Shown piece after piece: positions 26,564 through 34,623 of a stretch of DNA of 37,013 nucleotides. The DNA is from Amycolatopsis kentuckyensis (GTDB lineage: Bacteria; Actinomycetota; Actinomycetes; Mycobacteriales; Pseudonocardiaceae), in assembly GCF_002155975.1 (NCBI RefSeq), contig NZ_MUMI01000128.1, positions 1-37,013 of the forward strand, written 5' to 3'. Below the pieces are notes generated by a model. The model searched no databases. It had not been told where the DNA came from and saw only the letters and a program-made list of their open reading frames with translations. The position numbers were made by a program, and so were the translations under genes. The stretch's first letter is position 1, and every line of letters starts with the position of its first letter.

Positions 26564-27024
26564 GCAGGGAACACCACTACACGGTCACGGTGCGCTGGAC
26601 CGGCGAGCCCGGCACCACGCACTACCGCGGCTACGCCCGCGACCACGACGTCGAAGCGGCGGGCAAGCCCACCCTGGCGGCCTCCGCCGACCCGGCGTTC
26701 CTGGGCGCGGCCGACCGCTGGAACCCCGAGGACCTGCTCATCGCAACGCTGTCTCAGTGCCACCTGCTGACGTACCTGTCGGTGTGCGCCCGGGCGGGCG
26801 TGGTGGTGACCGGCTACGTCGACCGCGCGAGCGGCGTCATGCGGGAGGACGGCGCCCACGGCGGCCGCTTCGCCGAAGTGGTCCTGCGGCCGGAGGTGAC
26901 GGTGGCCGACGCGAGCATGGCCGAACCGGCGACGGCGCTGCACCACGACGCCCACCAGCAGTGCTTCATCGCGAACTCGGTGAACTTCCCGGTGCGGCAC
27001 GTCCCGGTCGTGCGGTGTCGCTGA
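26560..27024 (+). CDS. OsmC-family peroxidase
   Basis: A 154-residue OsmC/Ohr-fold protein that reduces organic peroxides with two conserved cysteines. C67 (LIATLSQCHLLTYL) is the peroxidatic and C135 (AHQQCFIANSVNFPV) the resolving residue. NPEDLL before C67 and the central helix LTYLSVCARAGVVV are typical. The length is right. It is translationally coupled to the GntR regulator by a 4-nt ATGA overlap, so the regulator probably senses a metabolite linked to its activity. Whether its substrate is lipid hydroperoxide is unknown; the downstream lipase gene makes that thinkable but not shown. Confidence 0.92.
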   Translation: MSREHHYTVTVRWTGEPGTTHYRGYARDHDVEAAGKPTLAASADPAFLGAADRWNPEDLLIATLSQCHLLTYLSVCARAGVVVTGYVDRASGVMREDGAHGGRFAEVVLRPEVTVADASMAEPATALHHDAHQQCFIANSVNFPVRHVPVVRCR

Positions 27025-27028
27025 ATCG

Positions 27029-27067
27029 TGTACGCGGCTGTACATGACACCTACTCGCTGGTAGGTT
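27029..27067 (+). promoter_or_regulatory. Lipase promoter with overlapping operator ACCTAC-N6-GTAGGT
   Basis: A plausible promoter reads TGTACA (-35, 27039-27044), 17-nt spacer, TAGGTT (-10, 27062-27067). The perfect dyad ACCTAC-TCGCTG-GTAGGT (27049-27066) fills the spacer and enters the -10, the ideal position for a repressor. Read leftward it contains CTACCAGCGAGTAGG, a 14/15 match to the site in front of the acyl-CoA oxidase (4980-4994). A second small dyad, TGTAC-N6-GTACA (27029-27044), overlaps the -35. Confidence 0.6.
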
Positions 27068-27109
27068 ACGGCGATCCGCGTGATCAGCTTCATGATTCAA
27101 AGGGGAGTC

Positions 27110-28411
27110 ATGACCGTTCGCACCGCCGCGTTCGCCGCCGCGCTCGCGCTGACCCTGGCCGCCGCTCCGGCCGCTCCGGCCGCCGCCTCGTCGTCCGATT
27201 CCTTCTACGCCTACGACGGCAGCGCGCCGCTGTCGTCCTACGCGCCCGGGACCGTCCTCAAGACCCGGACCCTGGCCTACCACGTCGTCGGGCTGGCGAC
27301 GCCGGTGCGGGCCGTCCAGCTGCTCTACCGGACCACCGACGCGCAGGGCCGCCCGGCCGCGAACGTCACCTCGGTCGTCCGCAGCATCACCGGTGACACC
27401 ACGAAAGCCGTTTCGTACCAGTCGGCCTACGACTCGCTCGACCCCGCCGATGCGCCGTCGCGGGCGATCGCCGGGGACGTCACCCTCGGCGGTCTCCTGC
27501 CCAACGGCGAGTCGCTGCTGCTCCTGCCGTCGCTCCTGCTGGGCTACAACGTCGTCGTGCCCGACACCGAAGGGCAGACCGCGGACTTCGCCGCCGGGCC
27601 GGAGTACGGCACGAACACCCTCGACTCGATCCGCGCCGCGACGAGTTCGGCCGCGACGGGGATGACCAAGAGCACGAAGTTCGGGCTCCTCGGGTACTCG
27701 GGCGGCGCGATCGCGACCGGCTGGGCGGCCGCACTGGCACCGGGCTACGCCCCGGACGTCGACGAAAACCTCGTCGGCTTCACCGAAGGCGGCGTGCTCG
27801 TCGATCCCGCGCACAACCTGAAGTACGTCGGCGGCAGCCCGGTCTGGTCCGGCGTCATCCCGATGGCGCTGATCGGCGTCGCGCGCGGCTACGGCATCGA
27901 CCTGCGCCCCTACGCGAGCGAGTACGGGCTGAAGGTGCTCGACGAGCTGGAGCACGCGTCGATCATCACCGCCCTCGGCCGGTACCCGGGCCTGACGTGG
28001 CAGAAGATCGCGAAGCCCGAGTACGCGAACCCGAACTCGGTGCCGCCGTTCGTCGCGGCGGTGAACAAGGTGAACATCGGGTCCGCGCCGACCCCGTCGG
28101 TGCCCGGGTTCATCGCCCAGGGCAACGCCGGATTCCTGGAAGGCACCACGAGCAACCAGCCGGGCATCGGCACCGGCGACGGCGTGATGGTGGCCGGCGA
28201 CGTCCGGGCACTGGCCCGCCAGTACTGCGCCACCGGCAACGACTCCGTCAAGTACACGCAGTACGACGCGCTCAGCCACGTCGGCGGCGCGGCGGCGTGG
28301 GCGCCCGCGGCGATCGCCTGGCTGGCCGACCGGTTCGCCGGGAAGGCGGCGCCGTCGAGCTGCGGGCGCATCCCGGCGGGCAACGCGCTGGACCCGGAAC
28401 AGCCGGCCTGA
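27110..28411 (+). CDS. Secreted lipase (secretory lipase / LIP family)
   Basis: A 433-residue exported alpha/beta-hydrolase that should cleave triglycerides or esters outside the cell. Residues 1-27 are a Sec signal (TVRTAAFAAALALTLAAAPA ending near PAAAS). The mature N-terminus SDSFYAYDGSAPLSSYAPGT is characteristic of actinobacterial secretory lipases. The nucleophile is S197 in LGYSGGAIATGWAAAL. H390 in ALSHVGGAAAWAPAAI is the probable catalytic base, followed by CG near the C-terminus. ATG 27110 is chosen because it begins the signal peptide; AGGGGAG lies close upstream (spacing only 2-3 nt), and in-frame starts at 27080 and 27092 exist. Its promoter shares an operator with the acyl-CoA oxidase, and a TetR gene follows, so release of fatty acids and their oxidation may be controlled together. 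Confidence 0.9.
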   Translation: MTVRTAAFAAALALTLAAAPAAPAAASSSDSFYAYDGSAPLSSYAPGTVLKTRTLAYHVVGLATPVRAVQLLYRTTDAQGRPAANVTSVVRSITGDTTKAVSYQSAYDSLDPADAPSRAIAGDVTLGGLLPNGESLLLLPSLLLGYNVVVPDTEGQTADFAAGPEYGTNTLDSIRAATSSAATGMTKSTKFGLLGYSGGAIATGWAAALAPGYAPDVDENLVGFTEGGVLVDPAHNLKYVGGSPVWSGVIPMALIGVARGYGIDLRPYASEYGLKVLDELEHASIITALGRYPGLTWQKIAKPEYANPNSVPPFVAAVNKVNIGSAPTPSVPGFIAQGNAGFLEGTTSNQPGIGTGDGVMVAGDVRALARQYCATGNDSVKYTQYDALSHVGGAAAWAPAAIAWLADRFAGKAAPSSCGRIPAGNALDPEQPA

Positions 28412-28417
28412 CCGCGG

Positions 28418-28449
28418 CCGTACCCGGCGGGTCCGCCCGCCGGGTACGG
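28418..28449. terminator. 14-bp hairpin between lipase and TetR genes
   Basis: CCGTACCCGGCGGG (28418-28431) and CCCGCCGGGTACGG (28436-28449) are perfect arms around TCCG. It begins 7 bp after the lipase stop, so it is a likely terminator. Its right arm ends 7 nt before the TetR ATG and contains TACGGT, a possible -10, so it could also serve as a TetR operator. Confidence 0.65.
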
Positions 28450-28456
28450 TGCCGCG

Positions 28457-29104
28457 ATGCAGACCCGTCTCCCGAAAGGGCCGCACAGCCTCAGCCGGGA
28501 AGAGGTGGCGCGGGCCCAGCGCGCCCGGCTGGTCGAAGCGGTGCTGGCCAACGTCGGTGAACGCGGCTACGCGGCCACGACGGTCGGCCACGTCACGGCG
28601 TCCGCGGGCGTGTCCCGCACGTCGTTCTACGAGCAGTTCACCGGCAAGCAGGCCGCGTTCCTGGCCGCCTACCGGTCGGTGACCGGGGAATTCCTCGGCC
28701 AGGGGGTCGCGGTGGCGGCCGAGGCGCCGAGCCCGCTCGACGCCGTCACCGCGTGCGGCGACTTCGTCGTCGGTTACGTGCGCCGCCGTCCCGTGGTGGC
28801 CCGCGCCGTCCTCCTGGAGATCTACGCCCTCGGCGACGCGGGCCTCGAGGCGCGCGAAGAGATGCTGCGCGCGAGCGAAGCGGTGTTCGACCGGACGGCC
28901 GTGTGGCTGCGCACGACCGAGCCGGGACTGCCGCTCCCGCCGCCGTTCACCGCCCGCACCGTCGTCGCCGCGACGATCGAGCTGCTCACCCAGGCCATCT
29001 GGCTCGCGACCGGCGAGGCCTACGACCGCGCCCGCGAAGCGATCCGGCACACCTGGCTGCTCGGCCTGTACGGACACCGGAACATCCCCGCGCGATCCGG
29101 CTAG
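28457..29104 (+). CDS. TetR-family transcriptional regulator
   Basis: A 215-residue TetR regulator. The DNA-binding domain (about 18-70) reads ARAQRARLVEAVLANVGERG, then YAATTVGHVTASAGVSRTSF and YEQFTGKQAAFLAAY, the full canonical TetR helix-turn-helix. The C-terminal helical domain binds an unknown ligand; it ends with TIELLTQAIWLATGEAYDRA. ATG 28457 has no Shine-Dalgarno but lies just after TACGGT, suggesting a leaderless message. It sits 45 bp after the lipase gene on the same strand. By position it is the best local candidate to bind the CTACCARCGAGTAGG sites, though the hairpin at 28418-28449 could be its own operator. Confidence 0.9.
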   Translation: MQTRLPKGPHSLSREEVARAQRARLVEAVLANVGERGYAATTVGHVTASAGVSRTSFYEQFTGKQAAFLAAYRSVTGEFLGQGVAVAAEAPSPLDAVTACGDFVVGYVRRRPVVARAVLLEIYALGDAGLEAREEMLRASEAVFDRTAVWLRTTEPGLPLPPPFTARTVVAATIELLTQAIWLATGEAYDRAREAIRHTWLLGLYGHRNIPARSG

Positions 29105-29153
29105 GATCGGCTGTGTTCTCGATCACCGCCATCCACCACTGGCTGGAGCGAGC

Positions 29154-30143
29154 ATGACTGAAGTCCCTGGGGACTCCTACGACATCGTGATCATCGGCGC
29201 GGGCCCCACGGGCCTGTTCGCCGCCTACTACGCCGGGTTCCGCGGCCTCTCGATGGCGGTGGTCGACTCGCTGCCCGAGCCCGGCGGCCAGGTGACCGCG
29301 ATGTACCCGGAGAAGATGATCTACGACGTCGGCGGGTTCGCCGAGGTCCGTGGCCGCGACCTGGTCGACGGCCTGGTGAAGCAGGCCGCGCCGTTCAAGC
29401 CGAAGTACCTGCTGGGGCGCAAGGCCGAGAAGCTGGAGCCGGCCGGGGACGGCGTCGAGCTGACCCTCGACGGCGGCGAGACGCTGCGCGCCCGCGCGGT
29501 GCTGATCACCGCGGGCATCGGCGAGTTCACCCCGCGCCCGCTGCCGGCCGGCGACGGCTGGCTCGGCCGCGGCATGGTCCACTTCGTCCCCTCGCTGCAG
29601 GCGCACGCGGGGCAGCACGTCGTGGTCGTCGGCGGCGGCGACTCGGCGTTCGACTGGATCCTCGCGCTGCACCCGGTCGCGGCGAGCGTGACGCTGGTGC
29701 ACCGGCGCGCGAAGTTCCGCGCCGCCGAGTCGATCGTCCGCCAGGCCCGCGAGCTCGGCACCCGGATCATCACCGACGCCGAGGTCACGCGGTTCGTCGA
29801 AGCGCCGGACGGCTCGCTCGAAGCCGTCGACGTCTCGATCAAGGGCAGCGGCGACGAGCGGCTCCCGGCCAACGCCGTGGTCGCGGCGCTGGGATTCACC
29901 GCCGACCTGGGCCCGATCGAGAGCTGGGGCCTGGAGATCCACCACCGCGCGATCGCCGTCGACTCGACGATGGCGACCGCGCGCGAACGCGTCTACGCGG
30001 CGGGCGATGTCGCCGCGTACCCGGGAAAGGTGAAGCTGATCGCGACCGGCTTCGGCGAAGCGGCCACGGCCGTCAACAACATCGCCGTCGCGCTCGACCC
30101 GGACGCCCACCTGTTCCCGGGCCACTCGAGCAACGCCGAGTAG
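29154..30143 (+). CDS. Ferredoxin-NADP+ reductase, thioredoxin-reductase-like (YumC type)
   Basis: A 329-residue FAD/NADPH enzyme that moves electrons between NADPH and ferredoxin or flavodoxin. The FAD fold starts IVIIGAGPTGLFAAYYAGF (GxGxxG at 15-20), PEPGGQVTAMYPEKMIYDVG is the diagnostic FNR2 block, and VVVVGGGDSAFDW (GGGDSA at 160-165) binds NADPH. The CxxC active site of thioredoxin reductase is absent, as expected for FNR. FAD contacts RVYAAGDVAAYPGKVKLIAT and GFGEAATAVNNIAV close the protein. ATG 29154 follows GGAGCGA. It stands alone after the TetR gene and is convergent with the protease gene (1 bp apart). Confidence 0.92.
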   Translation: MTEVPGDSYDIVIIGAGPTGLFAAYYAGFRGLSMAVVDSLPEPGGQVTAMYPEKMIYDVGGFAEVRGRDLVDGLVKQAAPFKPKYLLGRKAEKLEPAGDGVELTLDGGETLRARAVLITAGIGEFTPRPLPAGDGWLGRGMVHFVPSLQAHAGQHVVVVGGGDSAFDWILALHPVAASVTLVHRRAKFRAAESIVRQARELGTRIITDAEVTRFVEAPDGSLEAVDVSIKGSGDERLPANAVVAALGFTADLGPIESWGLEIHHRAIAVDSTMATARERVYAAGDVAAYPGKVKLIATGFGEAATAVNNIAVALDPDAHLFPGHSSNAE

Positions 30144-30144
30144 G

Positions 30145-30894
30145 TCAGGCCTTCGTCTTCTCCGCGATCCACGGCGCGTAGGCGACGACGGAGGTGTAGA
30201 TCGACGGCGCCGTCGCGCATTCCGGGGCGTTGTTGCCCGGGCGGCTGGTGACGCCGACGAGCAGCCAGTGGTCGCCGTCGCGGACGATCTCCGGGCCGCC
30301 GGAGTCGCCGAAGCACGCCCCGGACTTGCCACCGGGGTTGTCGGTGCACAGCTCGGCCGTGCCGTCGAACCCCGCCGTGCACCGGGTGCCTTCGACGATC
30401 TTCGTGTCGAGCTGCTGCAACGTCGTCGGGAGCCCGCCGCAGTTCAGCTTCGGGCAGGTCTGGCCCCAGCCGACGATCCGGGTCGCGGTGCCCGGCGACG
30501 CGGCCGTCGCGAGCCCGATCGGCGCGGCCGCGACCGGCGCCGTCAGCCGCAGCAGCGCGATGTCGCCCGCGGGGTTCTGGGTGTTGAACGCCGGGTTCAC
30601 CACGATGCCGGCGACCTGGGCGACCTCGCCGCCCTGAGCCACGTCGTTCGTGCCCGTCCGCGGCGAGATGTCGGCCGGGGTCTTGCCGAACGCGCAGTGC
30701 GCGGCCGTGACCACCCAGGTGGGCGCGATCAGCGCACCGGCGCAGAACAGCTTGCCCGACGCGGAGTGCAGCGAAACCGTGAACGGGTACGGCTGGTCGG
30801 CGTTGGCGCCCCCGACGATGCCGGGGGCGGCCGTGGCGGTGCCGGGGACCAGGACGGCCAGCAGGGCCAGCAGAACCAGCAGTCGCCTGGTCAC
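30145..30894 (-). CDS. Secreted trypsin-fold serine protease (S1 family)
   Basis: A 249-residue exported S1 peptidase. A Sec signal (TRRLLVLLALLAVLVPGTAT) precedes a very short pro-part and the mature IVGG (26-29). The triad is H66 (WVVTAAHC), D111 (GDIALLRL) and S198 (GDSGGP). Six cysteines around these give the usual disulfides. The residue equivalent to chymotrypsin position 189 is Gly192 (SGACFGDSGGP) rather than Asp, so Arg/Lys cleavage is not expected and a smaller or hydrophobic P1 residue is likelier. The GTG at 30894 has AAGGAG 5 nt upstream. That site overlaps the glpX stop region, only 8 bp away, so the protease is probably translated from the glpX message, an unusual pairing. Confidence 0.9.
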   Translation of the reverse strand: MTRRLLVLLALLAVLVPGTATAAPGIVGGANADQPYPFTVSLHSASGKLFCAGALIAPTWVVTAAHCAFGKTPADISPRTGTNDVAQGGEVAQVAGIVVNPAFNTQNPAGDIALLRLTAPVAAAPIGLATAASPGTATRIVGWGQTCPKLNCGGLPTTLQQLDTKIVEGTRCTAGFDGTAELCTDNPGGKSGACFGDSGGPEIVRDGDHWLLVGVTSRPGNNAPECATAPSIYTSVVAYAPWIAEKTKA

Positions 30895-30902
30895 GGATCT
30901 CC

Positions 30903-31952
30903 TTACGGCAGCGGGGGCACGACGTCGTCGTCGGGCGCGTCCAGGTGGCCGTCGAAGTTGACCGAGGAGTACGCCCGCAGCTTGTTCAGCCGGTGGTAGC
31001 CGTCGATCATTCTGACGGTCCCGGACTTGGACCGCATCACGATGGACTGCGTCGTCGCCCCGCCCTCGCGGTAGTGGACGCCGCGCAGCAGGTCGCCGTC
31101 GGTGACGCCGGTGGCGCAGAAGAAGACGTTGTCGCCGCGCACGAGGTCGTCGTTCAGCAGGATCCGGTCGAGGTCGTGCCCGGCGGCGAGGGCCTTCTCG
31201 CGCTCGGCGTCGTCCTTCGGCCACAGCCGGCCCTGCAGCTCGCCGCCGAGGCACTTCATCGCGCAGGCCGCGATGATGCCCTCGGGGGTGCCGCCGATGC
31301 CGATCAGCATGTCGACGCCGGTGGTCGGGCGGGCCGCGGCGATCGCGCCCGCGACGTCACCGTCGGAGATGAACCGGATCCGCGCGCCGGCCTCGCGGAC
31401 CTCCTTGATGATCTGCTCGTGCCGCGGGCGGTCGAGGATGCACACGGTGACGTCGCCGACGCTGCTGTTCTTCGCCTTGGCGACCCGGCGGATGTTCTCC
31501 GCGATCGGCGCGCCCAGCTCGACCTTGCCCGCCGCCTCCGGGCCGACGGCCAGCTTCTCCATGTAGAACACCGCGGACGGGTCGAACATCGCGCCGCGCT
31601 CGGCGACCGCGAGCACGGCGAGGGCGTTCGGCATGCCCTTGGCCATCAGCGTGGTGCCGTCGACCGGGTCGACCGCGACGTCGCAGTCGGGGCCGTCGCC
31701 GTTGCCGACCTCTTCGCCGTTGAACAGCATCGGGGCTTCGTCCTTCTCGCCCTCGCCGATCACCACGACCCCGCGCATCGACACCGTCGAGACGAGCTGG
31801 CGCATCGCGTCGACGGCCGCGCCGTCCCCGCCGATCTTGTCCCCGCGGCCGACCCACCGGCCGGCGGCCATGGCGGCGGCTTCGGTGACCCGGACCAGCT
31901 CCATCGCGAGGTTGCGGTCGGGCGCTTCACGACGACTGTCTGCGGCGGGCAT
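30903..31952 (-). CDS. glpX: Class II fructose-1,6-bisphosphatase
   Basis: A 349-residue GlpX phosphatase, the gluconeogenic step from fructose-1,6-bisphosphate to fructose-6-phosphate. The lithium-sensitive phosphatase metal site is intact: [20 protein letters not shown] (66-85) and [11 protein letters not shown] (91-101). [20 protein letters not shown] and [20 protein letters not shown] are further GlpX hallmarks. In mycobacteria GlpX (Rv1099c) is the main FBPase and lies next to fumC; here several genes separate them. ATG 31952 follows GGGAGG with 7 nt spacing. A duplicated GGTATCTG element lies upstream. The protease gene follows closely on the same strand. Confidence 0.96.
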   Translation of the reverse strand: MPAADSRREAPDRNLAMELVRVTEAAAMAAGRWVGRGDKIGGDGAAVDAMRQLVSTVSMRGVVVIGEGEKDEAPMLFNGEEVGNGDGPDCDVAVDPVDGTTLMAKGMPNALAVLAVAERGAMFDPSAVFYMEKLAVGPEAAGKVELGAPIAENIRRVAKAKNSSVGDVTVCILDRPRHEQIIKEVREAGARIRFISDGDVAGAIAAARPTTGVDMLIGIGGTPEGIIAACAMKCLGGELQGRLWPKDDAEREKALAAGHDLDRILLNDDLVRGDNVFFCATGVTDGDLLRGVHYREGGATTQSIVMRSKSGTVRMIDGYHRLNKLRAYSSVNFDGHLDAPDDDVVPPLP

Positions 31953-31994
31953 CTGTGCCTCCCGGATCGTGGAACTGGCGGGTCAACAGTCTGT

Positions 31995-32021
31995 CAGATA
32001 CCCGCGTTGTTTCCAGATACC
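31995..32021 (-). promoter_or_regulatory. Direct repeat GGTATCTG upstream of glpX
   Basis: Read leftward, GGTATCTG occurs twice (complement of 32014-32021 and 31995-32002), 19 bp apart, or nearly two helical turns, and 43-70 bp before the glpX start. It may be a paired binding site or a duplicated -10 element. Confidence 0.35.
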
Positions 32022-32037
32022 GTCGGCATGGCCTACC

Positions 32038-32268
32038 TCACTGCGCGGAGTCGGTCTCGCCGTCTTCGACCGAGGCCAGTGCGGCTTCGATGCGCTCGCG
32101 GGCGCCTTCGAGATGGTGCTCACAGACCTTCGCGAGCTTCTCGCCCTTTTCCCACAACGCGAGCGACTGCTCGAGGGAGAGCCCGCCCGCTTCGAGCTCG
32201 CGGACGACTTCCACGAGGCGATCGCGGGCCTGCTCGTAGCCGAGTTCCTCGCTGGTGGTTTCACTCAC
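32038..32268 (-). CDS. xseB: Exodeoxyribonuclease VII small subunit
   Basis: A 76-residue XseB. The single conserved helical hairpin is clear: [20 protein letters not shown], then [20 protein letters not shown] and [16 protein letters not shown]. Several copies bind each XseA subunit to form exonuclease VII, which degrades single-stranded DNA from both ends. The GTG at 32268 is chosen because [13 protein letters not shown] follows and because it overlaps the stop of the preceding gene (GTGA); GGAG lies 10 nt upstream. Unusually, it does not follow xseA directly: a 132-residue unknown gene lies between. Confidence 0.93.
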   Translation of the reverse strand: MSETTSEELGYEQARDRLVEVVRELEAGGLSLEQSLALWEKGEKLAKVCEHHLEGARERIEAALASVEDGETDSAQ

Positions 32269-32663
32269 GCTCGGTGTTCTCCGACCTTCCGGGCTTGCAC
32301 GCTGTTCGCGCACACTACCGCGCTGGCCATCGCGTGGTCGTACCCCACGAAGGCGAGAGCGAACTCCTGCCCGTCACCGTCCGCGATCGCCTCTTCGAGG
32401 TTCTCCTGCGCCCCGGCCACCCGCTTCCGGTGGTCCGCGCCTTCGGCGAACCACCACCGGGAGCCGACCTGCAGGGACGTCGCCTCGGACAGCCGGCGCA
32501 GCTGCGGCCCCAGGTCGCGGCGGGCGGCGGTCCCGCAGCCGGCGAGCAGGGCCGTCCAGCACTCGGCGGCGGCGCGGTCGGTGCGGACCGCCTGGTCCAG
32601 CAGCGGGCGCGCACCCAGTTTCCTGGCCGCGTCCATGGTGAGCGGGAGGAACGTCCCCTTCAT
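32265..32663 (-). CDS. Unknown protein encoded between xseA and xseB
   Basis: A 132-residue protein that I do not recognise. ATG 32663 overlaps the xseA stop (ATGA) and its stop overlaps the xseB GTG, so it is locked into the exonuclease VII operon. Sequence features: a short basic start ([20 protein letters not shown]), a helical stretch [20 protein letters not shown], a second [20 protein letters not shown], an aromatic [14 protein letters not shown], and a helix with [20 protein letters not shown] and [19 protein letters not shown]. There is no signal or membrane segment and no known motif. The long shadow frames on the other strand make coding calls here tricky, but the double 4-nt overlap and the sensible protein composition support a real gene. 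A role with exonuclease VII is inferred from position only. Confidence 0.75.
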   Translation of the reverse strand: MKGTFLPLTMDAARKLGARPLLDQAVRTDRAAAECWTALLAGCGTAARRDLGPQLRRLSEATSLQVGSRWWFAEGADHRKRVAGAQENLEEAIADGDGQEFALAFVGYDHAMASAVVCANSVQARKVGEHRA

Positions 32664-33907
32664 TCCTGCGCTCCTTCCGCCACCGCCTTGATTGCGCCGT
32701 CGCCCACGCGCACGCGCAGCTGGGCACCGGCCTCGACTTCGGAGACGGAGCGGAGTACCTGGAGGTTGCCTTCGGCGTCGACGAACTGCACGACCGCGTA
32801 CCCGCGGGCCAGCGTCGCCGCCGGGCCGAGCGCGGTGAGCCGGGCCCGCGCGTTCGCGATTTCGGCCTGATCCTTGGCGAGCAGGCTCAGCATGGCGCGG
32901 CGGGCGCGTTCGCGGTGGACGTCGACGTCGTCCTGCCGCCGCTGGATCGGGCCCAGCGGGTCGGCCAGCGCCGGGCGGCTGCGGATCTGGGTGAGCAGCC
33001 GCGTCTGGGTGTCGACCCAGCCGTGCAGGGCGCGGCGCCCGCGATCGCGCATCTGCCGGACCCGCTCGGTCTCCTCGCGGACGTCCGGGACGATCCGCTT
33101 GCCGGCGTCGGTCGGCGTCGAGCAGCGCAGGTCGGCGACGTGGTCGAGCAGCGGGGTGTCGGGTTCGTGCCCGATCGCGCTGACGACGGGCGTGCCGGCG
33201 GCCGACACCGCGCGGCAGAGCGCTTCGTCGGAGAACGGCAGCAGGTCCTCGACGCTGCCGCCGCCGCGGGCGATGACGACGACGTCGATCTCGGGGTCGG
33301 CGTCGAAGATCCGCAGCGCGCGCATGACCTGCGGGACGGCCTGCGAGCCCTGGACGGCCGTGTTGAGCACCTTGATCCGCACGTGCGGCCACCGGCGCTG
33401 GGCGTTGGCCAGGACGTCCCGCTCCGCCGCCGACGCGCGGCCGGTGATCAGCCCGACGCCCTTCGGCAGGAACGGGATCGGCCGCTTGCGCTGCGGCGAG
33501 AACAGGCCTTCGGCGGCCAGCAGCTTGCGCAGGCGTTCGATCCGGGCCAGCAGCTCACCGATGCCGACGGCGCGGATCTGGTCGGCGCGCAGGCTGATCG
33601 TGCCGCGGCCGAAGAAGTACGACGGCTTCGCGTGCACGACGACGCTCGCGCCCTCCCGCAGCGGCGGCTCCATCTCGCGGATCAGCCAGTTCGGGCAGGT
33701 GACGGACATCGAGACGTCCGCCGAGGGGTCACGCAGGGTCAGGAACGCCGTCTGCGTGTTCGGGCGCGAGCTGACCTGGGTGACCTGGCCCTCGACCCAG
33801 ACGGTGCCGAGCCGGTGGATCCAGTCGCCGATCTTGCGGGCGACGGTCCGGACCGGCCACGGCGATTCCGCGGTGCTCGCGGGAGCCTGTGCGGACTCGG
33901 TGCTCAC
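32660..33907 (-). CDS. xseA: Exodeoxyribonuclease VII large subunit
   Basis: A 415-residue XseA, the catalytic subunit of exonuclease VII. The N-terminal OB-fold (about 30-115: LGTVWVEGQVTQVSSRPNTQ, SVTCPNWLIR) binds single-stranded DNA. The catalytic domain follows, with KGVGLITGRASAAERDVLAN, VVVIARGGGSVEDLLPFSDE and VVSAIGHEPDTPLLDHVADL with RCSTPTDA. A long coiled helical region (about 270-370) then provides the docking surface for XseB, and GPAATLARGYAVVQ ends the fold. Length is normal for actinobacteria. The GTG at 33907 overlaps the stop of the upstream gene (GTGA). Downstream it overlaps the unknown gene, so four genes are chained. Confidence 0.95.
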   Translation of the reverse strand: MSTESAQAPASTAESPWPVRTVARKIGDWIHRLGTVWVEGQVTQVSSRPNTQTAFLTLRDPSADVSMSVTCPNWLIREMEPPLREGASVVVHAKPSYFFGRGTISLRADQIRAVGIGELLARIERLRKLLAAEGLFSPQRKRPIPFLPKGVGLITGRASAAERDVLANAQRRWPHVRIKVLNTAVQGSQAVPQVMRALRIFDADPEIDVVVIARGGGSVEDLLPFSDEALCRAVSAAGTPVVSAIGHEPDTPLLDHVADLRCSTPTDAGKRIVPDVREETERVRQMRDRGRRALHGWVDTQTRLLTQIRSRPALADPLGPIQRRQDDVDVHRERARRAMLSLLAKDQAEIANARARLTALGPAATLARGYAVVQFVDAEGNLQVLRSVSEVEAGAQLRVRVGDGAIKAVAEGAQE

Positions 33908-34623
33908 TGGCCTTCCGCGCCGTCTTCCTTGGCCTCTTCCGCTTTGCGGGCGTTGGCGATCCGGCGGGACAGCATGCCGGTGAACGACGAGCGGTCGGCG
34001 TGGGTGCGCTCGTACTCGAGGATCGTCTCGAGCTGCTCGATCGAGAGCTGGCGCAGCCGGGCCCGCAGCTGCGGGAGGGTGAGCTGGTCGTAACCGGTCA
34101 GCCCGGCCGGCCCCTCGTAGCCCGCGGCGCTGGTCCTGGGCGTTTCGCTCTTGGTCTTCTTGTCGACCTTGGGCGTGCCGGGCTTGGGCGTCTTCGGCGG
34201 TTCGTCCTCGGTGTCGTGCTCGCCGTCGGCGTGGTCCTCGGCGAGCGCGCGTTCCTCCTCGGCCCACGGATCGCCGAGCTCGGCCTCGAGTTCGGACGCC
34301 GACGGCACGCGGCCGTTGATCTCCGAGCGGGGTTCGGGCACCTCGGCGAACTTCGGCCGGGCCGGGGGGACGTCCGGTTCGGAGTCCTCGTCGAAGGTCG
34401 CCCAGCTCGGGGTGTCCTCGATCGGGCGCAGGCTCGACAGGGCGTTGTCGCCCTTGATCGCCAGCTCGGTGACGTGCTGCTGCACCCGCATGGAGGCCTG
34501 CAGCACCTGGCTGACCACGGTGACCGGGAGCCCGGCCAGCTGCCGGGGAAGTTCGCGAACCCGCTCGGCGGTGGAGACGGCGAGGCCCGCGGCGACCCGG
34601 AGGGGGAGCGGGAATGGCTTCAT
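33904..34623 (-). CDS. Lipid-droplet-associated protein (Rv1109c-like)
   Basis: A 239-residue protein of the actinobacterial family annotated as lipid droplet-associated. The N-terminal part (MKPFPLPLRVAAGLAVSTAE, then RVRELPRQLAGLPVTVVSQV) is amphipathic and suits a lipid monolayer. VQQHVTELAIKGDNALSSLR follows, then a long acidic, proline-rich linker (about 85-185), and a conserved C-terminal module LTGYDQLTLPQLRARLRQLS with LETILEYERTHADRSSF, which resembles a small helix-pair domain. It has no cleavable signal. ATG 34623 starts the conserved segment; frame upstream is unlike the family. The stop overlaps xseA by 4 nt, the order I recall from mycobacteria. Droplet binding is from the family name, not from evidence here. 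Confidence 0.85.
   Translation of the reverse strand: MKPFPLPLRVAAGLAVSTAERVRELPRQLAGLPVTVVSQVLQASMRVQQHVTELAIKGDNALSSLRPIEDTPSWATFDEDSEPDVPPARPKFAEVPEPRSEINGRVPSASELEAELGDPWAEEERALAEDHADGEHDTEDEPPKTPKPGTPKVDKKTKSETPRTSAAGYEGPAGLTGYDQLTLPQLRARLRQLSIEQLETILEYERTHADRSSFTGMLSRRIANARKAEEAKEDGAEGQ

Noticed and set aside
26966..29077. A 703-codon leftward frame over the lipase and TetR genes
   Set aside because: It is antisense to a complete secretory lipase and a complete TetR regulator.
30945..32870. A 641-codon rightward frame over glpX, xseB and the unknown xse gene
   Set aside because: glpX and xseB are certain on the other strand. The frame shows no domain and the usual shadow composition.
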